This document shows positions 1-7,630 of a stretch of 53,524 bases of DNA, piece by piece. The stretch's first letter is position 1. Every line of letters starts with the position of its first letter. Below the pieces are notes generated by a model, which ran no database searches, was not told where the DNA came from, and saw nothing but the letters and a program-made list of their open reading frames with translations. The translations under genes and the position numbers were made by a program. The DNA is taken from assembly GCA_947624155.1 (NCBI GenBank), contig CANQJB010000006.1, positions 1 through 53,524 on the forward strand. Reading direction: 5' to 3'. The stretch comes from an uncultured Clostridia bacterium (lineage in GTDB: Bacteria; Bacillota; Clostridia; Oscillospirales; Ruminococcaceae).

Positions 1-143
1 ACGGTTATAATGCACCGCGTTTTGAGGTCGATGTCGCGGTTGTTCCAGTTCTCGCCGAAAAGCACGTCGTCGTTAAAGTGTGCGAAATCGGGCGCGAAGT
101 CGCCGAGCTGATTTCTTCCTGCGGTCTGTGTGATTTTTTCCAT
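1..143 (-). CDS. Carboxymuconolactone decarboxylase family protein (partial, 5' part only)
   Basis: The N-terminal 47 codons are present; the rest lies outside the window. The protein begins MEKITQTAGRNQLGDFAPDF and continues through HFNDDVLFGENWNN, the usual opening of carboxymuconolactone decarboxylase (AhpD-like) proteins, many of which are thiol peroxidase-type or small-aromatic enzymes. An AGGAGG ribosome site lies about 8 bases before the ATG. It follows the aldo/keto reductase gene by 17 bp and is probably the third gene of the TetR-led operon. The catalytic cysteines expected further downstream cannot be seen, so activity is not assessed. Confidence 0.75.
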   Translation of the reverse strand, partial: MEKITQTAGRNQLGDFAPDFAHFNDDVLFGENWNNRDIDLKTRCIIT

Positions 144-160
144 GATGATACCTCCTAAAA

Positions 161-1171
161 TTATACAACATTTCCTGCTTTTTGTTTGCCGTTCTGCGCC
201 ATCACTCCGACCAGCGCGTGAGGCACATAAAGTTCTTCAAGATAGTCAATTTCTTCGACGGTCAGTGCGAGGTCGACCGCCTTTGCTGCGCCCTCGACGT
301 GTGAGATTTTTGTTGCACCGACTACGGGAGCGGCAACCTTTGTGAGCAGCCACGCAAGCGAGACCTCGGTCATCGAAACGCCGCGTTTATCGGCGATTTC
401 AGCCACCCGCGCGATGATTTTACCGTCGGCTTCGGCAGTCGAGTCGTACTTGAATTTCGCGTAGGAATCCTCGACCAGCCGCTTCGACGTCTCGCCCGGG
501 TGCTTCGAGAGTCTCCCGCCCGCAAGCGCGCTGTACGGGGTCATCGCGATGTTCTGGTCACGGCAGAACGGCGCCATTTCGCGCTCCTCCTCGCGGGCAA
601 TCAGGTTGTAGTGACCCTGAATTGATACAAATTCGGTCAAGCCATGCTCACGCGCATAGAAATTCGCTTTTGCAAGCTGCCACGCGAAACAGTTCGAGAT
701 ACCGATATACCTCGCCTTTCCCGCCTTGACGACGGCGTGCAGCCCCTCCATTATCTCCTCCATCGGCGTGTGGTAGTCCCACATGTGGTAGATATAGAGG
801 TCGACATACTCCATATTTAGATTTTTAAGACTTTGGTTGATGTAGTTTTCGATGTGCTGCTGCCCCGAGATTCCGCTGTCAATTTCCTCCTGCGTGCGCG
901 GGGTGAATTTCGTTGCGACGACGACATCATCGCGCTTGGCAAAGTCGCGGAGCGCCCGCCCCAGAAACTGCTCGCTGGTGCCGTTTTGGTAGACGATCGC
1001 GGTGTCAAAGAAGTTGATGCCGAGCTCAAGCCCGCGCTTGATGATTTCGCGGCTTTGCGCTTCGTCCACCGTCCAGCTGTGCTGCCCCGTCGCGGCGTTT
1101 CCGAAGCCCATGCAGCCCATGCAAATCCTCGAAACGTTGAGGTCGGAATTGCCTAATTTTGTGTACTTCAT
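161..1171 (-). CDS. Aldo/keto reductase
   Basis: A 336-residue, full-length NAD(P)H-dependent aldo/keto reductase with a TIM-barrel fold. The family tetrad is visible: Asp56 and Tyr61 in FFDTAIVYQNG, Lys88 in VVVATKF and His129 in DLYIYHMWD. The GATKISHVEGA segment near residue 290 is the usual cofactor phosphate-binding region. The gene starts 9 bp after the TetR stop, so the two are probably co-transcribed and the TetR protein likely controls it. In related operons such enzymes reduce reactive aldehydes or quinones; the substrate here is unknown. Confidence 0.9.
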   Translation of the reverse strand: MKYTKLGNSDLNVSRICMGCMGFGNAATGQHSWTVDEAQSREIIKRGLELGINFFDTAIVYQNGTSEQFLGRALRDFAKRDDVVVATKFTPRTQEEIDSGISGQQHIENYINQSLKNLNMEYVDLYIYHMWDYHTPMEEIMEGLHAVVKAGKARYIGISNCFAWQLAKANFYAREHGLTEFVSIQGHYNLIAREEEREMAPFCRDQNIAMTPYSALAGGRLSKHPGETSKRLVEDSYAKFKYDSTAEADGKIIARVAEIADKRGVSMTEVSLAWLLTKVAAPVVGATKISHVEGAAKAVDLALTVEEIDYLEELYVPHALVGVMAQNGKQKAGNVV

Positions 1172-1180
1172 ATATCCTCC

Positions 1181-1801
1181 TTAACTTTTCAGCAGCCCGA
1201 TAACGCAGTTGTAGGTTATCTCATAAATTGTCAAAAATACATAGTTCACGCCCGCTTTTTCCATCGCCGCGCGCTGCTTTTCGGTGACGAATGTGTATGG
1301 GTAGATTCCGAACATAAACGGGAAAAAGTTGTAGATGAAGTCGTCAACCTGTTTACCCGTCATATCTCCGAAAAATTTATTGAGGCAGTCCCGAACCGCG
1401 CTCATAGCGCGTCCGTAGGCGATTTTCATCTCAACCAAATTTTCGGGGCGGCTGTTTTCCTCCATATCGTAATGATTCATCGACATGATCTTGAGAAGCT
1501 GCGCGCGGTTCTTCAAAGAATGAGCGAGAGCTTCCGCAAACTCCTCGCGGGACATTTTTTCATACTCTAAAATAGATGACAATTCATCAATCCAGCGGTT
1601 GTATTCTCGGGTCAGGAGCGCTAAGAAAATCTCCTCTTTAGTTTGGAAATAGTTATAAATCGACGTTCGCGTGAAGCTCGTTGCTCCCGCTATGTCGCGA
1701 AGCGTTATCTCCTTAAAACTCATCGTCTGATAGAGCTTTTCGCAGGCGTTGATAATCTCTTCGCGCCTCGCTTCGGTAAGCTCAGGTGAACCTTTCGGCA
1801 T
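1181..1801 (-). CDS. TetR/AcrR family transcriptional regulator
   Basis: A 206-residue TetR-type repressor. The N-terminal helix-turn-helix is clear (FKEITLRDIAGATSFTRTSI then YNYFQTKEEIF, about residues 28-58). The C-terminal ligand domain resembles the clostridial TetR group with a DMTGKQVDDFIYNFFPF segment. An AAAGGAGG site sits about 8 bases before the ATG. It is the first gene of a TetR - aldo/keto reductase - carboxymuconolactone decarboxylase operon. Two TGACA-N3-TGTCA palindromes around the promoter about 200 bp upstream are the probable autoregulatory operators. Confidence 0.88.
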   Translation of the reverse strand: MPKGSPELTEARREEIINACEKLYQTMSFKEITLRDIAGATSFTRTSIYNYFQTKEEIFLALLTREYNRWIDELSSILEYEKMSREEFAEALAHSLKNRAQLLKIMSMNHYDMEENSRPENLVEMKIAYGRAMSAVRDCLNKFFGDMTGKQVDDFIYNFFPFMFGIYPYTFVTEKQRAAMEKAGVNYVFLTIYEITYNCVIGLLKS

Positions 1802-1843
1802 ATTGCTGCCTCCTTTTGTTTAATTTAATTGCCGAAAGTAATG

Positions 1844-1972
1844 CTAATGTTGAAGGTTTTTATAAGCATTAAATGCCAAAATCTTACATTTTGCATTCGT
1901 ATCATCGACATAAACCAGATCAATACAGGCTTGGTAGAGAGCGTCGACGACCAGCTTTCCCGCCTCGGCCAT
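1844..1972 (-). pseudogene. Possible 42-codon ORF or gene remnant in the tetR leader
   Basis: Between the promoter and tetR lies an open frame starting MAEAGKLVVDALYQACIDLV and ending AFNAYKNLQH. It is acidic and helical-looking like real protein, and the same frame is open a few codons upstream of the ATG. No Shine-Dalgarno site precedes it. It may be the tail of a decayed gene or a leader ORF. I do not recognise the family. Confidence is low because short open frames occur by chance in this GC-rich DNA. Confidence 0.25.
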
Positions 1973-1999
1973 AGATTCAAAAAAGTTGTGAATTTATTT

Positions 2000-2049
2000 T
2001 GACATCTTGTCAGTATAGCCATTATAGCACTGTTCTGACACAATGTCAA
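2000..2049 (-). promoter_or_regulatory. tetR operon promoter with two TetR-type operators
   Basis: On the minus strand TTGACA (2044-2049) and TATAAT (2021-2026) are separated by 17 bp. Two 13-bp palindromes of the form TGACA-N3-TGTCA lie at 2036-2048, overlapping the -35, and at 2000-2012, just past the -10. Their centres are 36 bp apart. This is the layout expected for repression by a TetR protein, most simply the one encoded downstream. Confidence 0.75.
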
Positions 2050-2096
2050 TAGGTTTTTCAAAAAGATTTGACTCTGACATACCCGTCGTTTTTTTG

Positions 2097-2134
2097 CAAA
2101 AATTCCGGCCAACCTTTTAAAGGATCGGCCGGAA
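2097..2134 (-). terminator. Intrinsic terminator after the GH31 gene
   Basis: TTCCGGCC (2103-2110) pairs with GGCCGGAA (2127-2134), with a further CCTTT/AAAGG pairing inside the loop. On the minus strand the stem is followed by TTTTT. It lies 48 bp past the GH31 stop codon. Confidence 0.75.
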
Positions 2135-2181
2135 GCTTTATAATTTCAGGCGTTAAACTGATATTTGCATTCAGAAGTTTC

Positions 2182-4146
2182 TCAGAAGACTCCGATAACT
2201 TCCGCGCCTTCTCTGACAAAGGCGATAAACTCGTTTATATCGGCGCGGCAATTGACAGTTCTGCCGCCGTCGATGACCGATTTGTCGGAGGTTCTGACCC
2301 ACCTGCCGGCGGGGAGATAGACCTCGCGCTCGGTCACGCCCTGATCGAGGATCGGCGCAAAGAGAATGTCGGGGCCGAACATATACTGGTCGCTGAGGTT
2401 ATAGCAGTTTTCGTCCTCGGGGAAGTCGAAGAACATCGGTCGCATTATCGGCTCGCCGGTATCGGAGGTGCGGTCGGCGCACTTCAGAATATAGGGCTTC
2501 AGGCGGTATCTGAGCTCGATAAGGCTCTTGATTATCTCATAATCCCTGTCGCCGAAATGCCAGATTTCGTTGTGGCCGCCGCCGTCGCAGATTATTCCGG
2601 GGTATCTGTTCTTATAATATGACTGCTTCAGCCTTGTGCCGTGGAGCCTCATTACCGGGCAGAACAGGCCGAACTGGAACCAGCGGACTATCAGCTCGCG
2701 GAAATAGTCGGATTCGGTGTCGCCGTTGAAGAAGCCGCCGATGTCGGAGTTCCACCACGGGATACCGCACATCGCCATCGAGAGGCCGGAGACGACGCTG
2801 TTTCGGAGTTGGCGGAAGTCGGAGCCGATGTCGCCGTTCCAGACAAGCACGCCGAATCTCTGCGAGCCGGGGTATGCCGCGCGTGTAAGCAGAATTATCT
2901 CCTCCTCGCCCTCTGATTTAAGCCCGTCGTGGAAGCACTCAGAGTAGTAATAGGGGTAGAGAAGTCCGGTTTCGGCCATGTTTCCGACATGGGTCTTAAG
3001 GTTGTTCCACTGCTGAGGGTGGATCTCAGGCTCGGCCTCGTCGAGCCAGAAGGTGCGGATACCAGACTTTATGTAGGTCTTTCTGATCTGCTCCCAGACA
3101 TATTCCCGCGCCTCGGGGTTTGACATATCGACGTATGTATTATGTCCCCAGAAATCAAAGGTCGGGTATTGGCCGTTTTCGGTTCTGATCAGAAGATTGC
3201 GCTCGTTCATCTCGTTCCAGTTTCGGCTGTTGGGGTTTACGGTCGGCCAGTAGGAGACTATCGGCCTGATTCCCATTTCTTCGAGCTCCTTGACCATTCC
3301 CACGGGGTCGGGCCAATAGCGGGGGTCAAAGTCGCAGTTGCCCTGCTCGGTCCAGTGGAAGTAGTCGATAACTATCGCGTCGAGGGGTATTCCCCTCTTT
3401 TTGTATTCCCGCGCAACCTCTAAAATTTCGTCCTGGGATTCATAGCGGCACTTAGACTGCCAGAATCCCGCCGCCCATTTCGGCAACTTCGGCGCGAAGC
3501 CGGTCAGTCGGGAGTATATTTTCATCACCTCGGCCGGAGTGTCGCCGACAAAGACAAGGTAATCGGCCTGCTTTGAGTTTTCAGCGGTCCAGACGGTGTG
3601 GTTGAGGCCGAATTCGACCCGCCCCGGCGAGGGATTGTTCCAAAGAAAGCCATAGCCCAATGAGGAATAGATCACGGGCAGAGTTGACTTTGTGTTCCAG
3701 TTGGCGATGTCATAGGTGCAGCCCTTGCGGTCAAAAAAGCCCTGCTGCTCCTGGCCGAGGCCGTAGATATGCTCGCCGCGGGCGTCGAAGTTGACGCGAA
3801 TCCTGTAATTTTCGCCTGCGATATGCTGATAGCGGGTGACCATGTCCCCCTCTTCGTGGGTCGAAAGAAACGTTTTGCCGCCGCGCTGAAATTCGATTCG
3901 GCAGCCTCCCCACGATTTTATAACTCTGACGGTCAGCTTTCCGTTCTTGATAACCCCTGCTCGGCCGTCGATATAAGCCTCAGCGGAGCAATTCTCAGGC
4001 TCCAAAAGAGTCCACTTTTCGTCGGAAAGGCGGGTGTTTCTCGAAGCTCTGACTCTCGCGCAGCTCTCGCCGTAGGGCTCGACGAAAACCGTTTCGTCGC
4101 GGGTGGTAAAGAATATTCCGCCGTTTTTTATCTCAATCATGCTCAT
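2182..4146 (-). CDS. Glycoside hydrolase family 31 (alpha-xylosidase/alpha-glucosidase type)
   Basis: 654 residues, with no signal peptide, so probably cytoplasmic. The GH31 (beta/alpha)8 barrel is clear: the nucleophile Asp369 lies in TFWLDEAEPEI, of the WLDxxEPE type common in alpha-xylosidases, and the acid/base Asp439 lies in VWNGDIGSDF. The GIPWWNSDIGGFF and MRLHGTR blocks are also typical. A TTG six bases upstream keeps the frame, but the ATG at 4146 is placed best, 9 bases after AAGGAGG. A divergent AraC regulator and phased repeats lie directly upstream. The substrate is likely an alpha-linked oligosaccharide; xyloglucan or xylan fragments are a guess. Confidence 0.92.
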   Translation of the reverse strand: MSMIEIKNGGIFFTTRDETVFVEPYGESCARVRASRNTRLSDEKWTLLEPENCSAEAYIDGRAGVIKNGKLTVRVIKSWGGCRIEFQRGGKTFLSTHEEGDMVTRYQHIAGENYRIRVNFDARGEHIYGLGQEQQGFFDRKGCTYDIANWNTKSTLPVIYSSLGYGFLWNNPSPGRVEFGLNHTVWTAENSKQADYLVFVGDTPAEVMKIYSRLTGFAPKLPKWAAGFWQSKCRYESQDEILEVAREYKKRGIPLDAIVIDYFHWTEQGNCDFDPRYWPDPVGMVKELEEMGIRPIVSYWPTVNPNSRNWNEMNERNLLIRTENGQYPTFDFWGHNTYVDMSNPEAREYVWEQIRKTYIKSGIRTFWLDEAEPEIHPQQWNNLKTHVGNMAETGLLYPYYYSECFHDGLKSEGEEEIILLTRAAYPGSQRFGVLVWNGDIGSDFRQLRNSVVSGLSMAMCGIPWWNSDIGGFFNGDTESDYFRELIVRWFQFGLFCPVMRLHGTRLKQSYYKNRYPGIICDGGGHNEIWHFGDRDYEIIKSLIELRYRLKPYILKCADRTSDTGEPIMRPMFFDFPEDENCYNLSDQYMFGPDILFAPILDQGVTEREVYLPAGRWVRTSDKSVIDGGRTVNCRADINEFIAFVREGAEVIGVF

Positions 4147-4177
4147 AAACAAATTCCTCCTTATAATTTATAGCTTA

Positions 4178-4306
4178 ATTCTAACATATCCCGGCGCTCC
4201 AGGCTTTCAGTATATTGACATAAAATTTCTCTATATTGACTTTCTTGGCGGATAGACGCGGTAAATCTTATTTCTTATTGACATTTAAGCCGCAAAAGTA
4301 TAAAAT
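4178..4306. promoter_or_regulatory. Divergent GH31/araC control region with phased repeats
   Basis: TATTGAC occurs three times in direct orientation at 4213-4219, 4234-4240 and 4276-4282, spaced 21 and 42 bp apart (two and four helix turns). The third copy forms part of the araC -35, TTGACA 4278-4283, with a TAAAAT -10 at 4301-4306 (17-bp spacer). The GH31 promoter has TAGAAT (4178-4183, minus strand) but a poor -35 next to the first repeat. That fits an activator-dependent promoter. Confidence 0.6.
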
Positions 4307-4328
4307 AAAGGAGACAGGAGGGATCAGC

Positions 4329-5312
4329 ATGGACTACGGCTTTGAGAATAACACACACGGCACAAGGTTTTTCCCGATCGGGCTCCACAAAACTGTGGTG
4401 CCGCCGAATTATTCATTGGGCGAAAACGCGAAGTACAGCATTTTATATTCCCACTGGCACCCGGAATTTGAGCTGTTTTATCTCTCGCGCGGAGACTGCG
4501 TTTTTGTCATCGGCGGCGAGGAATATCCGATGAGATCGGGCGATGTGATCTTCGTCCCCGCGAACACTCTTCACTCGGCTTACAGGACTCAGAACAACAG
4601 CGAATCGGTCTTTTATGCGGCGGTGTTTTCGCGGCAGCTTCTCGGAGACCCGGTCGACATCATCAGCGAAAAATATATTCTGCCGGTGATTTCGGGAGAG
4701 CTGAAATTTTGCAGCGTTCTGAAACGTCAGGTCAGATGGCAGGCGGAGGTGATCGACCTTTTGATCGAGATAATGTCGCTTTACGACTATGCGCCCTATG
4801 ACAGCGACCCTCTGCCGGACAGATACAGCAGACACCCTGAGCTGTTTTTGAAGACGGAGGAATACGGCGCGGAGATAACCGTCAAGGCCGATCTTCTCAG
4901 AATCTGGAAGCTGATGGTCAACCATGCGGAGAGAGTTCAGAGAATCAGCTCGGCGGACCGGACAAACCGCGAAAGGATCAGGGCGGCGGTCGATTTTATC
5001 CACCGTCATTACGCCGAGCCGCTGACTCTCGAAAGGATCGCCTCGGAAGCATATATGAGCCGCGAATATTTCTCGCGGGTGTTCAAGGCCGAGACCCACC
5101 AGACGCCGTTTGAATATCTGACGAGATACAGAATTTCGCGGGCGATGGAGCTTTTGGAGCAAAGCGAGCTCAGCGTAACCGAGATCGCGGGGAAGTGCGG
5201 TTTCGCGCAGAGCGGATATTTCAACGTCAAGTTTTCGGATATCGCAGGCTGCACCCCGACCGCCTACCGAAAGGGAGTCAAGGCGCGAAAGGCGGAGAGC
5301 GACGAAAAATAA
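4329..5312 (+). CDS. AraC family transcriptional regulator
   Basis: 327 residues with an N-terminal cupin sensor (YSHWHPEFELFYLSRG, then EEYPMRSGDVIFVPANTLHS). The C-terminal double helix-turn-helix runs LTLERIASEAYMSREYFSRV and then VTEIAGKCGFAQSGYFNVKF. The frame is open upstream, but the ATG at 4329 is 6 bases after AGGAGGG and begins the conserved part. It is divergent from GH31, and the 21-bp-phased repeats between the two genes are the likely binding sites. The natural inducer is probably the GH31 substrate or product; this is inferred from position only. Confidence 0.9.
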   Translation: MDYGFENNTHGTRFFPIGLHKTVVPPNYSLGENAKYSILYSHWHPEFELFYLSRGDCVFVIGGEEYPMRSGDVIFVPANTLHSAYRTQNNSESVFYAAVFSRQLLGDPVDIISEKYILPVISGELKFCSVLKRQVRWQAEVIDLLIEIMSLYDYAPYDSDPLPDRYSRHPELFLKTEEYGAEITVKADLLRIWKLMVNHAERVQRISSADRTNRERIRAAVDFIHRHYAEPLTLERIASEAYMSREYFSRVFKAETHQTPFEYLTRYRISRAMELLEQSELSVTEIAGKCGFAQSGYFNVKFSDIAGCTPTAYRKGVKARKAESDEK

Positions 5313-5316
5313 AAGA

Positions 5317-5336
5317 ATCCCCGCACCTGCGGGGAT
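5317..5336. terminator. Intrinsic terminator between araC and the XRE gene
   Basis: ATCCCCGCA and TGCGGGGAT form a near-perfect stem with a tight loop between the two convergent stop codons. The minus-strand side is followed by a T-rich run, so it can serve the XRE gene; on the plus side the run is weaker. Confidence 0.7.
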
Positions 5337-5352
5337 ATTATGGTTACACCGG

Positions 5353-6312
5353 CTATTGGTTCGTCGCAGTTCCTACGCCGACGGCGCGGCTTTGGAGCCG
5401 TTCGGCAAAAGCGTCGCCGTCTTCGAGCGGGCTTCTGTACTGTATTCCGAAAAATCCCCAGCCTGAGTCGGCGGGATTTGCGCTGCAATAGGAATATTCG
5501 CGGCCGGAAAACTTTATAAGCAGTTCGATCGAATCGCCGTCGCGGCGCCAGGGGAATTTTCCGAGCGCAAAGACGGTTATATACTTCTCGTCGGGCTCAT
5601 ATTCAATAAGCTCCGAGGCGATTTTGGAGCATATCAGGTCGTAGTCGGGGCTGTCCGGCCCGGAATCGTATTTTCCGTAATCAGGCTTCGCGACTTCTTC
5701 GAGCCTGAAGCTTCCGGAATAAACCGTTTCGCCGAGCGGCTCGGCGGTGTCGGCGACCAAAAACAGCTCACCGCCGTAATCGGCAAATTTATAGGCGCCG
5801 GCTCTGTCGCTCAGGCTGACGAAGTAGGTCTCTCTGCCGCCGTTTAAGATGTCGTTTACGCGGCTTATTTCATAGCTTATCTCCTCGCCGCCGTAATCTA
5901 TGCCGTAGGTATAATACTGCTCGTTCGTCAGCTCTTTGACCTTTGTGACCAGCTCGGTCTCGGTTCGTTTGAGCTCGGTGCGCGCTTTCAGATTCCGAGA
6001 AAGCGCTGACGCGCCGAGAGAGCCCGCGATTATCAGCGCAGAAGAGATCAGCGCAATTGCGGCGGCTTTGAGCCACTTAGAGACCGGAGCGGCGGGCTGA
6101 TCCCTGCATTCGCCCAAGAGAAGCTCGTCGACGGTCACGCCGAGGGTCTTCGCGAGCTCGCACATCGACTCAGCGGGCGGCATATAGCTGCCGGTCTCCC
6201 ATCGCGAAACCGTCTTGTTGGTAACTCCCAGAAGCTCGCCGAGCTCGCTCTGGGTCAGGCCGCGGCCACGGCGAAGATTAGCGATCAGATTTCCTGTTTT
6301 AACTGTGTCCAT
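5353..6312 (-). CDS. XRE family regulator with a membrane anchor
   Basis: 319 residues. The N-terminal HTH_XRE domain (LRRGRGLTQSELGELLGVTN then KTVSRWETGSYMPP) occupies residues 13-50. One hydrophobic segment (AAAIALISSALIIAGSLGAS, about 84-104) follows, then a coiled-coil-like stretch and an extracytoplasmic domain I do not recognise. The layout is that of a membrane-bound DNA-binding sensor. GGGAG lies 10 bases before the ATG and is part of an inverted repeat that also flanks the -10, suggesting autoregulation. It ends in TAG. Confidence 0.82.
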   Translation of the reverse strand: MDTVKTGNLIANLRRGRGLTQSELGELLGVTNKTVSRWETGSYMPPAESMCELAKTLGVTVDELLLGECRDQPAAPVSKWLKAAAIALISSALIIAGSLGASALSRNLKARTELKRTETELVTKVKELTNEQYYTYGIDYGGEEISYEISRVNDILNGGRETYFVSLSDRAGAYKFADYGGELFLVADTAEPLGETVYSGSFRLEEVAKPDYGKYDSGPDSPDYDLICSKIASELIEYEPDEKYITVFALGKFPWRRDGDSIELLIKFSGREYSYCSANPADSGWGFFGIQYRSPLEDGDAFAERLQSRAVGVGTATNQ

Positions 6313-6319
6313 ATATTTA

Positions 6320-6364
6320 TCACTCCCTGCGCCTGATTATAGCACAGGGAGTGAAATTTGTCAT
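6320..6364 (-). promoter_or_regulatory. XRE gene promoter within an inverted repeat
   Basis: ATGACA (6359-6364) and TATAAT (6336-6341) on the minus strand are 17 bp apart. A perfect 10-bp inverted repeat, TCACTCCCTG (6320-6329) and CAGGGAGTGA (6345-6354), brackets the -10, and one arm supplies the ribosome site. It could be a protein operator or an RNA hairpin hiding the Shine-Dalgarno. Confidence 0.6.
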
Positions 6365-6408
6365 TACCATAAACCGCGAATCTTTGATTTGACGTGTTTT
6401 TGGGAGAG

Positions 6409-7554
6409 TTATTCCTCGACTTGGGCGTAAAAGACAAGCTGCTCGCCGCCGACCTCGGCGATAACGGTCAGGTCATCACCCTCGGCAAAGTAGAGCTTTG
6501 TGCCGACAGGCAGGCAGTTTGAGATTATCCCGCTGACCGAGGCGCCGGGGGTCATCGAGTCGGCGTCATATTCCACCTCGCCGATATATCTGCCCTTTTT
6601 ATAGGTTTTGCCGGTATCTATTTTCAGATATTCGGTCAGATCGGTTGAGGAGAGGCGGAGATAGTCGTCCTCGGCCATATAGAGCATATATTCGTCGAAG
6701 CCGGCGGACTGACCGCTCAGAGTGACATAGTTTTCAAAGGCCTTTCCGGTCATAGAATAGCTTGCGCCGGAGCTGACGCTGCTCGCGGGCGAGCTTTCAT
6801 AGAGCTTCAGGAAAACGAGATAGGGCCTGCCCTCGATAAAGTGGTGATATCCGCTCGGCGGGGTCAGATATAGAGTGTCGCCGTCTACTCCCCCGCCCAG
6901 CACCTTTACATCGACCTTTTCGGCGTCATAATCGCCTTTTACGGTGTGCATGATTCTGAGCGAGGTGACGGTGTAGACGGTTCCTTTGATCGTCTCGATA
7001 TGTGAACCTTCGGCCATAACCTCGGCGATCAGGTCGGATTTCGAGACCAGCGTTCTCAGGCTCGATTCAGTCGCAAGCGCCTCAGCTTCAATTAAAGTTT
7101 CTGCAACATATTCGTGCTTCGGGACCAAATAAAGGGTGTAGCTGCCGCCGAAGTTGTCCTCGGCGTTTTCCCAGGGGCAGACGACGATATAATAAGTCTT
7201 TCCGCCCTCAAAGTCAAAGTCGAGCTGCTGGTTTTCGGATTCTTTATCAATTGAGTTTGCAAGAGGCTTCCAGTTTTCGTCCATGACCCAGAGGAACCAG
7301 CGCTTGCCGGTCGGGACATCATAGAGATCGACCGAGGCGGAAATGTCCTCCTGCGGGTCGAAGCGGTAGACGTCCTGATCGCCTTCTGAACCGATCTCAC
7401 CGACGATCACGTCTTCAAACTCGATTATGTCTGCGTTTTTGCGGTTGTCGTTCCACTCGGTCTCGGCCTTGACGGCGCTGACCGGAATCGCGGGTATCAA
7501 AGCTGCGCTCAGCGCGAGAGCCGAAAGGATCGACAGCAGTTTTCTTATTTTCAT
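6409..7554 (-). CDS. Secreted PPC-domain-like protein
   Basis: 381 residues, starting at MKIRKLLSILSALALSA, 7 bases after GGAGG; the longer frame upstream has no ribosome site. The signal peptide ends near VSAVKA. Residues about 33-140 (EWNDNRKNADIIEF, VGEIGSEGDQDVYRF, SYTLYLV) match the bacterial pre-peptidase C-terminal (PPC) beta-sandwich fold. The remainder contains two blocks about expression of a value (GTVYTVTSLRIMHTVKGDY, EGRPYLVFLKLYE) that I cannot assign. There is no sortase motif or further membrane segment. It is probably a soluble exported or cell-surface protein of unknown function. Confidence 0.7.
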   Translation of the reverse strand: MKIRKLLSILSALALSAALIPAIPVSAVKAETEWNDNRKNADIIEFEDVIVGEIGSEGDQDVYRFDPQEDISASVDLYDVPTGKRWFLWVMDENWKPLANSIDKESENQQLDFDFEGGKTYYIVVCPWENAEDNFGGSYTLYLVPKHEYVAETLIEAEALATESSLRTLVSKSDLIAEVMAEGSHIETIKGTVYTVTSLRIMHTVKGDYDAEKVDVKVLGGGVDGDTLYLTPPSGYHHFIEGRPYLVFLKLYESSPASSVSSGASYSMTGKAFENYVTLSGQSAGFDEYMLYMAEDDYLRLSSTDLTEYLKIDTGKTYKKGRYIGEVEYDADSMTPGASVSGIISNCLPVGTKLYFAEGDDLTVIAEVGGEQLVFYAQVEE

Positions 7555-7592
7555 TTTTAACTCCTCCTTATTTGCTTTCATATATAATACAA

Positions 7593-7622
7593 ATCGGCGG
7601 CGCGAAATATTGCACCGCCGAT
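7593..7622 (-). terminator. Hairpin after hflX
   Basis: ATCGGCGG (7593-7600) pairs with CCGCCGAT (7615-7622). On the minus strand it is followed by TTTGTATTATAT, a moderate T-rich run, just past the hflX stop. Confidence 0.55.
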
Positions 7623-7630
7623 AAAAAAGT

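Noticed and set aside
1825-2112. 95-codon minus-strand open frame over the tetR promoter
   Set aside because: It runs through the terminator, operators and -10, with no ribosome site and poor composition.
4443-5162. 239-codon open frame antisense to araC
   Set aside because: It has the Arg/His-rich composition of a shadow frame in GC-rich DNA and no ribosome site; the sense AraC protein is unambiguous.
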